From Burkholderiaceae bacterium (GTDB lineage Bacteria > Pseudomonadota > Gammaproteobacteria > Burkholderiales > Burkholderiaceae_E), in NCBI GenBank assembly GCA_027493945.1, contig JAOSJU010000001.1, positions 2,600,484 to 2,664,483 of the forward strand: a DNA stretch of 64,000 nt, read 5' to 3'. Made by a program: the position numbers and the translations under genes. Every line of letters starts with the position of its first letter. The first letter of the stretch is position 1. Shown piece by piece: positions 51,460-60,591 of this stretch. The notes beneath the pieces were generated by a model. That model ran no database searches, had not been told where the DNA came from, and saw nothing but the letters and a program-made list of their open reading frames with translations.

Positions 51460-51930
51460 TCAGTCCGGCGCGGGCGCGCGGCATTTCGACAGGCTCATGC
51501 CGCGCAGGCTCATCACGGTGTCACCGTGCTGGTTGAGCATTTCCTGCTGCACCCGGACGACGCCGCGGTCGGGCTTGCTCTGCGATCGCTTCGTCTCGAT
51601 GATCGTCAGGCGCACGCGCAGCCGGTCGCCGGGGCGCACCGGGCGGTGCCAGCGCACCTCGTCGACGCCGGGCGAACCCATGCTCGACGCCGGCGAAATG
51701 AAGTGGTCGACCAGCAGCCGCATCATGATGCCGCCGGTCATCCAGCCACTGGCGATCAGGTCGCCGAAAATCGAGTCGGCCGCCGCGGTCCTGTCGAGAT
51801 GAAAGGGCTGAGGGTCGTATCGTGTCGCGAATTCGAGGATCTCCTGTTCGGTGACCAGATAGTCGCCGAACTCGGCCACCTCTCCGGGCCTGAAGTCCTC
51901 GAAGTAACGCTCCTTGTAGGGCACGGTCAT
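51460..51930 (-). CDS. MaoC-like hot-dog dehydratase domain protein
   Basis: 156 residues. Single hot-dog domain with the hydratase-2 motif YDPQPFHLDRTAAADSIFGD near residue 38-57 (Asp and His of the catalytic pair) and GLIASGWMTGG-like IASGWMTGGIMMRLL. WHRPVRPGDRLRVRLTI is also typical. Members hydrate or dehydrate enoyl thioesters; the substrate here is unknown. Divergent from hslR across 61 bp. Confidence 0.88.
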   Translation of the reverse strand: MTVPYKERYFEDFRPGEVAEFGDYLVTEQEILEFATRYDPQPFHLDRTAAADSIFGDLIASGWMTGGIMMRLLVDHFISPASSMGSPGVDEVRWHRPVRPGDRLRVRLTIIETKRSQSKPDRGVVRVQQEMLNQHGDTVMSLRGMSLSKCRAPAPD

Positions 51931-51991
51931 GAAGGGCGCTCCGGTTTGCGGGCCATAGGATAATCGAGACTCCCGCAGCCACCGACCACCC

Positions 51992-52411
51992 ATGTCGAAA
52001 CGCCTTCCCGACGATGCCGCCGCCGGCGTGCCCGGCAGCGTGCGCATCGACAAGTGGCTCTGGGCGGCGCGCTTCTTCAAGACCCGCAGCCTGGCCCAGG
52101 AGGCGATCGAGCGAGGCCGCGTGCTGGTCGCCGGCGAGCGCGTCAAGCTCGCGCGCCCGGTGCGCATCGGCGACGAGATCCGGCTGCGCAGCGGCGAGGT
52201 CGAACGCACGGTTCGGGTGCTGGCGCTGAGCGACGTTCGCGGGCCGGCTGCTGCGGCGCAGGCGCTGTACCGCGAATCCGACGAGTCGGTCGCGCGCCGG
52301 GCGCAGCAGCGCGAGGCGCGGCGCCTCCGCCTGGAGCCGGCCGCGTCGATCGAGGGCGGACGACCGACCAAGCGCGACCGGCGCCGGCTCGGGCGGGTGC
52401 GCGCCTTATGA
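51992..52411 (+). CDS. hslR: Heat-shock protein 15 (S4-domain RNA-binding)
   Basis: 139 residues. S4 domain RIDKWLWAARFFKTRSLAQE then GRVLVAGERVKLARPVRIGD, matching Hsp15, which rescues stalled 50S subunits carrying nascent chains. The tail is rich in Arg. Its last bases abut the stop codon of the convergent small membrane protein gene. Confidence 0.92.
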   Translation: MSKRLPDDAAAGVPGSVRIDKWLWAARFFKTRSLAQEAIERGRVLVAGERVKLARPVRIGDEIRLRSGEVERTVRVLALSDVRGPAAAAQALYRESDESVARRAQQREARRLRLEPAASIEGGRPTKRDRRRLGRVRAL

Positions 52412-52702
52412 CTCCCGCATGCCGCGGTTGAGCATGTAGGTCATGCCGCTCGAGCAGGTGAACAGCGCCCAGAAGACGAAGAAGCCGACCGTGTACGCCG
52501 CTTCGCGGCTGTCGGCCAGGTGCAGGCCGACGATCACCAGTTCGTGCGGGTCGACCAGCGAGAACAGCATGCCTTCGGCGACGATCGCCATCAGGAACGC
52601 CGGCCAGAGCACCTGCATCATGATTCGGCCGAGCCGGCCGCCGGCCCGAGGGCGGTCGTCGGTCACCGTGGCTTCGTCGACGGGGGGTCGGGACGCGCTC
52701 AT
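52406..52702 (-). CDS. Small membrane protein of unknown function at the end of the cco cluster
   Basis: 98 residues, two hydrophobic helices: VLWPAFLMAIVAEGMLFSLV and AAYTVGFFVFWALFTCSSGM. Its ATG overlaps the FixH stop by four bases, so it is very likely the last gene of the cbb3 operon. I do not recognise the family. A pair of Cys/Met-containing positions in the second helix (TCSSGMTYMLN) could bind copper, but this is only a guess. A role in oxidase assembly is inferred from position only. Confidence 0.75.
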   Translation of the reverse strand: MSASRPPVDEATVTDDRPRAGGRLGRIMMQVLWPAFLMAIVAEGMLFSLVDPHELVIVGLHLADSREAAYTVGFFVFWALFTCSSGMTYMLNRGMRES

Positions 52703-53214
52703 GGCCCGGCTGCCCGCAGCAGGATCGGCGCGTCGAAGCGCGTGACCGTCGGCTCGACCAGCCGCCAGGTGCGCGCCGGATCTTCCAGCTGAACCAGCCA
52801 GTGTCCGCCGGCCGGCAGTGCGCCGTCGGCGCGGTAGGTGCCGCCGCCGACGTGTCGCAGTGTCAAGGTGAGGTCGAGCTCGGCGCGGGTCGCGTGGATG
52901 ACACGCAGCGTGAGTTGCGCCGGCCAGTCGGTGGTGCGCGCAGCCGTGATTGCCAGCGCGATCGTCGCGCCGGCGGGCGACGACAGCGTCGCCTGCAGCC
53001 CGAGCGCGCTTGCCCGGCGGTCGCGCGCCAGCTGCTGGTTGATCGCCTTGCCCTCGCGATAGTAGTCGTCGACGACCATCGAGTCGGCAGTGGTGGCGGC
53101 AAGCCAGAACGTGAAGAGGCCGCCGACCAGCGCCGCCGCCGGGGCGAGTGCGAGGAGCCACGGCCAGCGGTGCCGGTACCAGGGAGCGTGCGCGTTCGTC
53201 GTCGTGATGCCCAT
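52699..53214 (-). CDS. ccoH: cbb3 oxidase assembly protein FixH/CcoH
   Basis: 171 residues. One N-terminal membrane helix (LLALAPAAALVGGLFTFWLA) followed by the conserved DDYYREGKAINQQLARD and a periplasmic beta domain with LRHVGGGTYRADGALPAGGH. FixH-type proteins are needed for stable assembly of cbb3 oxidase. Starts four bases after the ccoG stop and overlaps the next gene by four bases. Confidence 0.92.
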   Translation of the reverse strand: MGITTTNAHAPWYRHRWPWLLALAPAAALVGGLFTFWLAATTADSMVVDDYYREGKAINQQLARDRRASALGLQATLSSPAGATIALAITAARTTDWPAQLTLRVIHATRAELDLTLTLRHVGGGTYRADGALPAGGHWLVQLEDPARTWRLVEPTVTRFDAPILLRAAGP

Positions 53215-53218
53215 CAGC

Positions 53219-54633
53219 TCAGCGCGGTACGAAGAAGGTGGAATGCGCTTCGACGGCCACCGTGGCGTCGTCGACCGCCTCGACGCGGAACGATACCTTG
53301 TTGCTGCCGGGGTTCCCTTTGCCCGGCTGCACGCGCACCGCGACCGGCACCATTCGCACGCCGGCCGGCCCGACCTCGAACCGCGATTCGCCGGCGACGA
53401 AAATGGTGTCGATGCCGCTCACCGTGACGCGGAAGGCGCGCGGGCGCTCGGACGGATTGATGAGCTGCAGCCGGTAGCCGTTCTCGATCATCCCCTCATC
53501 CACCTCGCGCCCCAGCGCGCTGTCGCGGATCACGTCGGCCTTCAGCGGCGTACGCAGCGCCAGTGCCCGAAGAGCGCCAGCGTCACCGCCAGCAGGATCG
53601 CCGTGTAGACGAGCACCCGCGGCCGCAGCACCCGGCGCACGATGGCGGGGCGATCGAGCTTCATCGCCAGCGCGTTCTCGGTGGTGTAGCGGATCAGGCC
53701 GCGCGGGTAGCCCATCCGGTCCATCACCTGGTTGCAGCCGTCGATGCACGCGGCGCAGCCGATGCAGTCGTATTGAAGGCCCTTGCGGATGTCGATGCCG
53801 GTGGGGCAGACGTGGACGCAGATCTCGCAGTCGACGCAGTCGCCCATGCCGAGCGCCTTCGGGTCGGCCTTGCGCGAGCGCGGCCCGCGCGGCTCGCCGC
53901 GCTCGGGATCGTAGGTGATGATCATCGTGTCCTTGTCGAACATCGCGCTCTGGAAGCGCGCGTACGGACACATGTACTTGCAGACCTGCTCGCGCATGAA
54001 CCCGGCGTTGCCCCGGTGGCGAAGCCGTAGAACAGCACCCAGAAGGTCTCCCACGAGCCGGTGGACAGCGCGAGCAGGTTGCCCAGCAACTCGCGGATCG
54101 GCGTGAAGTAGCCGACGAAGGAGATGCCCGTCCACAGCGAGACCGCCACCCACAGCAGGTGCTTGGCGGCCTTGCGGCCGACCTTGGAGGCGCTCATCGA
54201 CGCGCGGTCGAGCTTCATGCGCTGCGCGCGATCGCCCTCGATGCGCCGCTCGATCCACATGAAGATCTCGGTGTAGACGGTCTGCGGGCACGCGTAGCCG
54301 CACCAGAGCCGCCCCGCCACCGCGGTGAACAGGAACAACCCGAGCGCCGAGATCACCAGCAGCCCGGTCAGGTAGATGAAGTCCTGCGGATACAGGACGA
54401 TGCCGAACAGGTAGAAGCGGCGCGACTCGAGGTCGAACAGCACCGCGGGCCGGCTGCCCCACTGCAGCCGGGGGCAGCCCGTAGAACACGAGCTGCGTGA
54501 GCCAGACCATCGCCCAGCGCCAGCCCGCGAACCAGCCGCTGACCGCGCGCGGATAGATCTTGCGGCGGACCTCGTAGAGGGCGACCTCGACGTCGGGGCC
54601 TGCCCCCCCCGGGGATGGCGCGGAAGGACTCAA
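53219..54633 (-). CDS. ccoG: cbb3 oxidase accessory protein CcoG (three frameshifts)
   Basis: About 471 residues after correcting an extra C near 54466, a missing G near 54010 and a missing G near 53567. Membrane ferredoxin-type protein, a copper(II) reductase in Rhodobacter. Features: CGYACPQTVYTEIF, REQVCKYMCPYARFQS, and two 4Fe-4S motifs, CVDCEICVHVCPTGIDI and CIGCAACIDGCNQV, then an Ig-like C-domain. No ATG is available: a TTG overlapping the ccoP stop is the likely start, just before a run of eight G on the coding strand. Confidence 0.93.
54603..54610. repeat. Eight-base C/G homopolymer at the start of ccoG
   Basis: CCCCCCCC on the plus strand (GGGGGGGG in the coding sense) about 20 nt inside the inferred ccoG start. 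The printed length keeps the frame open from the TTG to the first conserved ccoG residues. Runs of this length slip in vivo and are often miscalled. Confidence 0.8.
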
Positions 54634-55559
54634 CGCGGTGCGCCCGCCGCCCCGGGCCGGTTCGACAGGCCCCAGACGTACGCCGCGAGCAGGTGCACCT
54701 TGCCCTTGCCCAGCATCTCGCCGAACGCCGGCATCTGGTTCGAGCGTCCGTTGACGATCGTCTCCGTGATCGTGGCGATGCCCCCGCCGTACAGCCAGGT
54801 CTTGTCGGTGAGGTTCGGTGCGCCCAGGGCCGGAGTGCCCTTGCCGTCGGCACCGTGGCAGGCGATGCAGCCGGCGGCCGTGAACTTCGGCTTGCCCAGC
54901 GCTGCGCGCGCCGCGTCGTGGCCGCTGCCGGACAGCGAGAGCACGTAGTTGGCCAGGTTCTGCACGTCGTCGGCCGAGCCGACCGCGGCGCCCAGCGCAG
55001 GCATCACGCCCTGGCGACCGCCGGTGATCGTGGCGACGATCGTCTCGGGGTCGCCGCCCCAGAGCCAGTCGCGATCGGTGAGGTTCGGAAAGCCGCGGCT
55101 GCCGCGAGCGTTCGATCCGTGGCACTGCACGCAATAGGTGAGGTACATGCGCTCGCCGATCTCGCGCGCCTGCGGATCGGCGGCCACCGTCGGGATGTCC
55201 TGCGCCAGGTACCTGGCGAACAGCGGTTCGACCACTTCGTCGACGCGCGCGACCTCGCGCTCGTACTGGCCCTTCTGGCTCCATCCGAGCACGCCCTGCC
55301 ACGCGCCCAGCCCGGGGTACAGCACCAGGTACACGAGCGCGAATGCGCAGGTGATCATGAACAGCCACAGCCACCAGCGCGGCAACGGGTTGTTGTATTC
55401 CTCGAGCGTTTCGTCCCAGCTGTGGCCGGTGGTGCCGACCTGGGCGCCGGGCGCGCGGCCCCTGGCGAGCACCGCCGCCAGCCAGATGCAGAAGGCGATC
55501 GACACCAGCGTGACGATCGCGATGTACAGGCTCCAGCCTGAACTGGTGAAGTCGGCCAT
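54630..55559 (-). CDS. ccoP: cbb3 oxidase diheme subunit CcoP
   Basis: 309 residues. Two N-terminal membrane helices, the PLPRWWLWLFMITCAFALVY segment, then two cytochrome c domains with CVQCH and CIACH. Delivers electrons from soluble cytochromes to CcoO and CcoN. MADFTSSGWSLYIAIVTLV start. Its stop overlaps the ccoG start by four bases (TTGA). Confidence 0.96.
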   Translation of the reverse strand: MADFTSSGWSLYIAIVTLVSIAFCIWLAAVLARGRAPGAQVGTTGHSWDETLEEYNNPLPRWWLWLFMITCAFALVYLVLYPGLGAWQGVLGWSQKGQYEREVARVDEVVEPLFARYLAQDIPTVAADPQAREIGERMYLTYCVQCHGSNARGSRGFPNLTDRDWLWGGDPETIVATITGGRQGVMPALGAAVGSADDVQNLANYVLSLSGSGHDAARAALGKPKFTAAGCIACHGADGKGTPALGAPNLTDKTWLYGGGIATITETIVNGRSNQMPAFGEMLGKGKVHLLAAYVWGLSNRPGAAGAPR

Positions 55560-55576
55560 GTCCGGTTGCTCCGTTT

Positions 55577-55717
55577 CTAGTCTTTCTCGACGAAGGGCAG
55601 GTTCGCCGCCTCGTCGAAGCGCGCTCTCTGGTGGCGGCTGTACGCCCACCAGACGATGCCGAGGAAGAGCACCAGGCACACCACGGCGATCACCCCGCGC
55701 AGTACGTTGATGTCCAT
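55577..55717 (-). CDS. ccoQ: cbb3 oxidase small subunit CcoQ
   Basis: 46 residues: MDINVLRGVIAVVCLVLFLG, IVWWAYSRHQRARFDEAANL, PFVEKD. One membrane helix, then FDEAANLPF, the usual CcoQ/FixQ ending. Too short to stand out by length alone. CcoQ stabilises the interaction of CcoP with the core. Between ccoO (16 nt) and ccoP (17 nt). Confidence 0.93.
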   Translation of the reverse strand: MDINVLRGVIAVVCLVLFLGIVWWAYSRHQRARFDEAANLPFVEKD

Positions 55718-55733
55718 GGCAAGGCCGCCTGTG

Positions 55734-56351
55734 TCAGCGCGCGGTGCTGCGGATCGACGTGCCGAGCACCTGCAGGTAGGCGATCAGCGCGTCCATTTCG
55801 GTCTTGCCTTCGAGCGCTTTCGGCGCGTCGGCGATCCCGGCGTCGGCATACGGATGGCCGAGGATGCGCAGCACCTGCATCTTGCGCTGCACCGTGCCGT
55901 CGTCGGCGGCGGCGCGCGACAGCCACGGATACCCCGGCATGTTCGACTCGGGCACCAGGTCGCGCGGGTTCATGAGGTGCACGCGGTGCCATTCGTCGCT
56001 GTAGCGCCCGCCCACGCGCGCCAGATCGGGCCCGGTGCGCTTGCTGCCCCACATGAACGGCCGGTCGTAGACGAATTCGCCGGCCACCGAGTAGTGCCCG
56101 TAGCGCTCGGTCTCGGCGCGGAACGGCCGGATCATCTGCGAATGGCAGTTCACGCAGCCTTCGCGGATGTAGACATCGCGACCGGTGAGTTCCAGCGGCC
56201 CGTAGGGTTTCCATCCGGCGACCGGCTCGGTGGTCGACTTCTGGAAGTAGAGCGGCACGATCTCGACCAGGCCGCCGAAGCTGATTGCCACGATGATCAG
56301 GACGATCAGCAGCGGCAGGTTCTTCTCGATCAGCGAATGCGTGAATTTCAT
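55734..56351 (-). CDS. ccoO: cbb3 oxidase monohaem subunit CcoO
   Basis: 205 residues. One membrane anchor ([20 protein letters not shown]), then a periplasmic cytochrome c domain with [18 protein letters not shown] and the [20 protein letters not shown] segment. [10 protein letters not shown] holds the likely Met ligand. Start [11 protein letters not shown], 19 nt after ccoN. Confidence 0.96.
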   Translation of the reverse strand: MKFTHSLIEKNLPLLIVLIIVAISFGGLVEIVPLYFQKSTTEPVAGWKPYGPLELTGRDVYIREGCVNCHSQMIRPFRAETERYGHYSVAGEFVYDRPFMWGSKRTGPDLARVGGRYSDEWHRVHLMNPRDLVPESNMPGYPWLSRAAADDGTVQRKMQVLRILGHPYADAGIADAPKALEGKTEMDALIAYLQVLGTSIRSTAR

Positions 56352-56370
56352 CTTCTTCTCCGGATGCGGC

Positions 56371-57786
56371 TCAGGCGTGCGCGACCGCGGCCCGGGGAAT
56401 CTCGGCGTCGATGGCCCTGCCCTCGCGCATCGTCATCAGGCAGTTGTAGAGCATGACCGCCATGCCGGTGAGGTAGAGCAGGCCGCCCGCCACCCGGATG
56501 TAGTAGTACGGGTACGTGGCCTTGAGCGACTCGACGAACGCGTAGGTGAGCGTGCCGTCGGGGTTGGTTGCGCGCCACATCAGGCCCTGCGTCACGCCGG
56601 CGATCCACATCGCGGCGATGTAGAGCACGACGCCGATCGTGGCGATCCAGAAGTGCGCCTCGATCAGCCGCACGCTGTGCATCTGCGTGCGCCCGAACAG
56701 GCGCGGCATCAGGTAGTAGACCGAGCCGATCGTGATGAAGCCGACCCAGCCCAGCGCCCCGGAGTGCACGTGGCCGATGGTCCAGTCGGTGTAGTGCGAC
56801 AGTGCGTTGACCGTCTTGATCGACATCATCGGACCCTCGAAGGTCGACATGCCGTAGAACGACAGCGACACGACCAGGAACTTCAGGATCGGGTCTTCGC
56901 GCAGTTTGTGCCAGGCACCCGACAGGGTCATGATGCCGTTGATCATGCCGCCCCACGACGGCGCGAGAAGGATCAGCGAGAACACCATGCCCACGCTCTG
57001 CGCCCAGTCGGGCAGCGCGGTGTAGTGCAGGTGGTGCGGACCCGCCCACATGTAGGTGAAGATCAGTGCCCAGAAGTGCACGATCGACAGCCGGTACGAA
57101 TACACCGGGCGCTCGGCCTGCTTCGGGATGAAGTAGTACATCATCCCGAGAAAGCCCGCGGTGAGGAAGAAGCCCACCGCGTTGTGGCCGTACCACCACT
57201 GCACCATGGCGTCCTGCACGCCGGAATAGGCCGAGTACGACTTGGTCCAGGTGACCGGCAGTGCGGCGCTGTTGACGATGTGCAGCACGGCGATCGTGAT
57301 CACGTAGGCGCCGAAGAACCAGTTGGCCACGTAGATGTGCGGCGTCTTGCGCTTCGCGATGGTGCCGAAGAAGACGATCGCGTAGGCGATCCACACCAGC
57401 GCGATCAGCACGTCGATCGGCCACTCGAGTTCGGCGTACTCCTTGGTGGTCGACAGCCCCAGCGGCAGCGTGACGGCGGCCGCGACGATCACCAGTTGCC
57501 AGCCCCAGAAGCTGAATGCGGCGAGCTTCGGCGCGAACAGCGGCACCTGACAGGTGCGCTGCACGACGAAATACGAGGTGGCGAACAGCGCGCTGCCTCC
57601 GAAGGCGAAGATCACCGCGTTGGTGTGCAGCGGACGCAGGCGGCTGTAGGTGATCCACGGAATGTCGAAGTTCAGCTGCGGCCACGCCAGCTGCGCCGCG
57701 ATCCACACGCCGACCAGCATTCCCACCACGCCCCAGACCACCGACATCAGCGCAAACTGGCGCACGACCTTGTAGTTGTAGGTCAT
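56371..57786 (-). CDS. ccoN: cbb3 oxidase catalytic subunit CcoN
   Basis: 471 residues, twelve predicted membrane helices. Haem and CuB ligands: [19 protein letters not shown] (low-spin haem), [20 protein letters not shown] and [16 protein letters not shown] (CuB histidines), [15 protein letters not shown] (haem pair). The active-site Tyr cross-linked in this family lies in the GMMYYFIP stretch. High-affinity oxygen reduction at low oxygen. Start 57786; the FNR-like site is about 60 nt upstream. Confidence 0.97.
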   Translation of the reverse strand: MTYNYKVVRQFALMSVVWGVVGMLVGVWIAAQLAWPQLNFDIPWITYSRLRPLHTNAVIFAFGGSALFATSYFVVQRTCQVPLFAPKLAAFSFWGWQLVIVAAAVTLPLGLSTTKEYAELEWPIDVLIALVWIAYAIVFFGTIAKRKTPHIYVANWFFGAYVITIAVLHIVNSAALPVTWTKSYSAYSGVQDAMVQWWYGHNAVGFFLTAGFLGMMYYFIPKQAERPVYSYRLSIVHFWALIFTYMWAGPHHLHYTALPDWAQSVGMVFSLILLAPSWGGMINGIMTLSGAWHKLREDPILKFLVVSLSFYGMSTFEGPMMSIKTVNALSHYTDWTIGHVHSGALGWVGFITIGSVYYLMPRLFGRTQMHSVRLIEAHFWIATIGVVLYIAAMWIAGVTQGLMWRATNPDGTLTYAFVESLKATYPYYYIRVAGGLLYLTGMAVMLYNCLMTMREGRAIDAEIPRAAVAHA

Positions 57787-57812
57787 TCGATCCCCCTGAT
57801 TCGTCGCCCGAG

Positions 57813-57854
57813 ATTATCGTGAGCGAGGCTACGGTAGCACTTGCGCTGGGTCAA
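57813..57854 (-). promoter_or_regulatory. FNR/Anr-like box and -10 element of ccoNOQP
   Basis: On the minus strand TTGACCCAGCGCAA (57854-57841) matches TTGAY-N4-RTCAA in the left half fully and in three of five bases on the right. A -10 box GATAAT lies at 57818-57813. With a start point near 57806 the box centre is at -41.5, the class II FNR spacing. The site overlaps the last bases of ccoS. Confidence 0.65.
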
Positions 57855-58093
57855 TTACAGCCTGACGCACCGCGAGTACCACGATCGGGCCGGGTCGGCG
57901 GATCGTCTGGCTGGGGCGCGTCACCCTTCGGAGTGATATCCGTCGGAGCGGGTCGGTCGTCGTCGAGAAGGATGCTGTGCGCCGGCGCATCCATGTCGTC
58001 GAACTGTCCGCTTTCCGACATGCGCAGGAAGATCCACGCCGCCAGCGCGACGATCGCGAGGCTGAGCGGAATCAGCAGGTACAGCGCTTCCAT
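57851..58093 (-). CDS. ccoS: cbb3 oxidase assembly protein CcoS
   Basis: 80 residues. One membrane helix (EALYLLIPLSLAIVALAAWI), then FLRMSESGQFDDMDAPAHSI, the CcoS hallmark. The tail after residue 50 is Pro/Asp-rich and longer than in most relatives. CcoS is required for cofactor insertion into CcoN. Its ATG shares one base with the ccoI stop. Confidence 0.93.
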   Translation of the reverse strand: MEALYLLIPLSLAIVALAAWIFLRMSESGQFDDMDAPAHSILLDDDRPAPTDITPKGDAPQPDDPPTRPDRGTRGASGCN

Positions 58094-60591
58094 CACGGGC
58101 CCCCGTGTGCGGCGACACCCGGCTGCGCCGCGTTGGCTTGCGGCCCGGCCGCGGCCGGGATCAGGCGCAGCGCGTTGAGCACCACCAGCAGCGAACTGGT
58201 CGACATGCCGATCGCGGCCAGCCAGGGCGGCACCCAGCCGGCGGCGGCGGCCGGGATGGCCAGCAGGTTGTAGGCCAGCGCCCAGCCCAGATTGGCGCGA
58301 ACGATCGATCGCGTGCGCAGCGCCAGCGCGCGCAGTGCGGTGAGTTCGTCGAGCGAGCGGCCGAGCAGCACCACCGCCGCGGCGGTGCGTGCCAGCGAGG
58401 TCGCCTGGCCGACGGCCACCGAGACGTCGGCGGCCGCCAGTACCGGCGCATCGTTGATGCCGTCGCCGACCATCAGCACGCGGCGCTCCTGCTCTTGCAG
58501 GCTGCGGACGTATTCGAGCTTGCGCGCGGGGCTGGCGTCGGCCACCGCGGACTCGATGCCGAGCGCCCCGGCGACCTGCGCGACCGCCGCATCGCGGTCG
58601 CCGGAGAGCAGATGCAGGCGCAGCCCCGCCGCGGCCAGCGTGTCGCAGACCTGCCGCGCCTCGGTGCGCAGGCGATCGCGGAAATGCAGCCGCGCGATGG
58701 CCGCGTCGCGGCTCGCGAGCCAGACCAGCGTGTCGCCCGCATCGGCCGGGTCGGTGCCGGCCTGCGCGATCGCCGGATGCCAGGCCGCGACGAAGGCGGT
58801 CGAGCCGAGGCGCAGGCGCACGCCGTCGACCACGCCCTCGACGCCCAGGCCCGGAACGGTTTCGCATTCGCCCGGTACCGCGGGCGCCGGGGTCGTCTCG
58901 CCGGCCGCGCGACGGATCGCGCCGGCCAGCGGATGCGCCTGTCCCGATTCGAGCGACGCGGCGATCGACAGCGCCTGCGCGCGCATCGCGTCCGCGGTAC
59001 CGACGCCGAAGACCGCGACCTGCACCAGTTCGGGCCGACCGTGCGTGAGCGTGCCGGTCTTGTCGAAAACCACGTCGGTGCATGCGGCCACCTGTTCGAG
59101 CGCGTCGCCGCGAGCGATCAGCATGCCGCGTCGCATCGCCGCGCCGGTGGCGGCGGCCAGCGCGGCCGGCGTGGCCATCGACAACGCGCACGGGCAGGAC
59201 ACCACCAGCACCGCGATCGCCACCTGCGCCGCGCGCGTCGGATCGAGTTGCAGCCAGACGAGCCAGACGGCGGCAGCGAGCAGCAGCAGCGCCGCGACGA
59301 ACCAGCGCGCGATCCGTTCGGCGAGACTCGCCAGGCGCGGCTTGTCGGCCGCGGCTCGGTCGACCAGCCGCTCGATCGTGGAGATCGCGCTGTCGGCGCT
59401 GGTGCGCAGCACGCGCATCAGCACCGGCGTGCCGGCGTTGATCGCGCCGCCCGGCACTTCGTCGCCGGGCGCGCGCGCCACCGGCAACGACTCTCCGGTG
59501 AGCAGCGACTGGTCGATCGCGGTGCGGCCTTCGACGATCGTCGCATCGACCGCGATCCGCTCGCCGACCGACACGCGGAACAACTCGCCCGGCGCCAGCC
59601 GCGTCGCCGCCACGCGTTCGATCGCACCGCTGTCGCGGTCCACGCGCTCGACCGTGTCGGGGATGGCGGCGGCGAGCGCGTCGATCGCGCGGCCCGCGCG
59701 CCGGCGCGCGATCCATTCGAGGTAGCGCGCCGCCAGCAGCAGGAAGACGAACATCGTGACCGAGTCGAAATAGACCTCGCCGTGCCCGACGACGGTGGCG
59801 TGCACGCTGGCGACGAAGGCGGCGAGCAGCCCGATGACCACCGGCACGTCCATGCCGACGCTGCGCGCGCGCAGGTCGCGCCAGGCACCCACGAAGAACG
59901 GGCTTGCCGAGTACAGCATCACCGGGAGCGTGAGCAGCAGGCTCGCCCAGCGCAACAGGTTCTCGTGCTGCCATTCGATGTCGCCGGGCGCGGCGACGTA
60001 GGCCGGCACCGCGTACATCATCACCTGCATCATGCCGAGGCCGGCGATGAACAGGCGCCGGAACATCGCTTTCGTGGTGCGCTGGATCTGCGCCTCGCGC
60101 TCGCGCGGATCGAACGGCAGCGCGCGGTAGCCGAGTCGCCCGATCGCGTCGAGCAGCGAGGACAGCCGCGTCGTCGCCGGGTTCCAGCGCAGCGTCGCGC
60201 GCCCGGTGGCCAGGTTCACCGAGGCCGCCTCGACGCCCGGGCGGCGGCGCAGCCCCTGCTCGAGCAGCCACGCGCAGGCGCCGCAGCGCAGGCCGTCGAT
60301 CATCAGCGTCGCTTCGCATCCGGCTTCGTTGCTGCGCACGAAGCGCTCCTGCAGCACGGCGTCGTCGTAGACTTCGAGCGCCGCGAGCGCGGGCGGCACG
60401 ATCGCGGCGCCGGCCGCCGGCGCGCTGCGGGTGCGATAGTAGTCGTCCAGCCCCGCTGCCACGATCGCCTCGGCGACCGCCTTGCAGCCGGCGCAGCACA
60501 TGTCGCGCGCGGTGCCGCCGACCGTCGCGACCCAGCGGGCCGGCCGATCGACCGGCTCGCCGCAGTGAAAGCAGGCGGGTGCGCCGTTCAT
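58093..60591 (-). CDS. ccoI: Copper-transporting P-type ATPase CcoI
   Basis: 832 residues. N-terminal metal-binding region with CFHCGEPV and CCAGCKAVAEAI, then an HMA domain with GLRCGACAW; transport motif SCPCALSMATP in a membrane helix, phosphorylation site FDKTGTLTHGRPE, TGES in LLTGESLPVARAP, and GDGINDAPVLAAADVSVAVG. FixI/CopA2-type pumps deliver copper for cbb3 assembly. Overlaps the upstream transporter gene by four bases and ccoS by one. Confidence 0.95.
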   Translation of the reverse strand: MNGAPACFHCGEPVDRPARWVATVGGTARDMCCAGCKAVAEAIVAAGLDDYYRTRSAPAAGAAIVPPALAALEVYDDAVLQERFVRSNEAGCEATLMIDGLRCGACAWLLEQGLRRRPGVEAASVNLATGRATLRWNPATTRLSSLLDAIGRLGYRALPFDPREREAQIQRTTKAMFRRLFIAGLGMMQVMMYAVPAYVAAPGDIEWQHENLLRWASLLLTLPVMLYSASPFFVGAWRDLRARSVGMDVPVVIGLLAAFVASVHATVVGHGEVYFDSVTMFVFLLLAARYLEWIARRRAGRAIDALAAAIPDTVERVDRDSGAIERVAATRLAPGELFRVSVGERIAVDATIVEGRTAIDQSLLTGESLPVARAPGDEVPGGAINAGTPVLMRVLRTSADSAISTIERLVDRAAADKPRLASLAERIARWFVAALLLLAAAVWLVWLQLDPTRAAQVAIAVLVVSCPCALSMATPAALAAATGAAMRRGMLIARGDALEQVAACTDVVFDKTGTLTHGRPELVQVAVFGVGTADAMRAQALSIAASLESGQAHPLAGAIRRAAGETTPAPAVPGECETVPGLGVEGVVDGVRLRLGSTAFVAAWHPAIAQAGTDPADAGDTLVWLASRDAAIARLHFRDRLRTEARQVCDTLAAAGLRLHLLSGDRDAAVAQVAGALGIESAVADASPARKLEYVRSLQEQERRVLMVGDGINDAPVLAAADVSVAVGQATSLARTAAAVVLLGRSLDELTALRALALRTRSIVRANLGWALAYNLLAIPAAAAGWVPPWLAAIGMSTSSLLVVLNALRLIPAAAGPQANAAQPGVAAHGGP

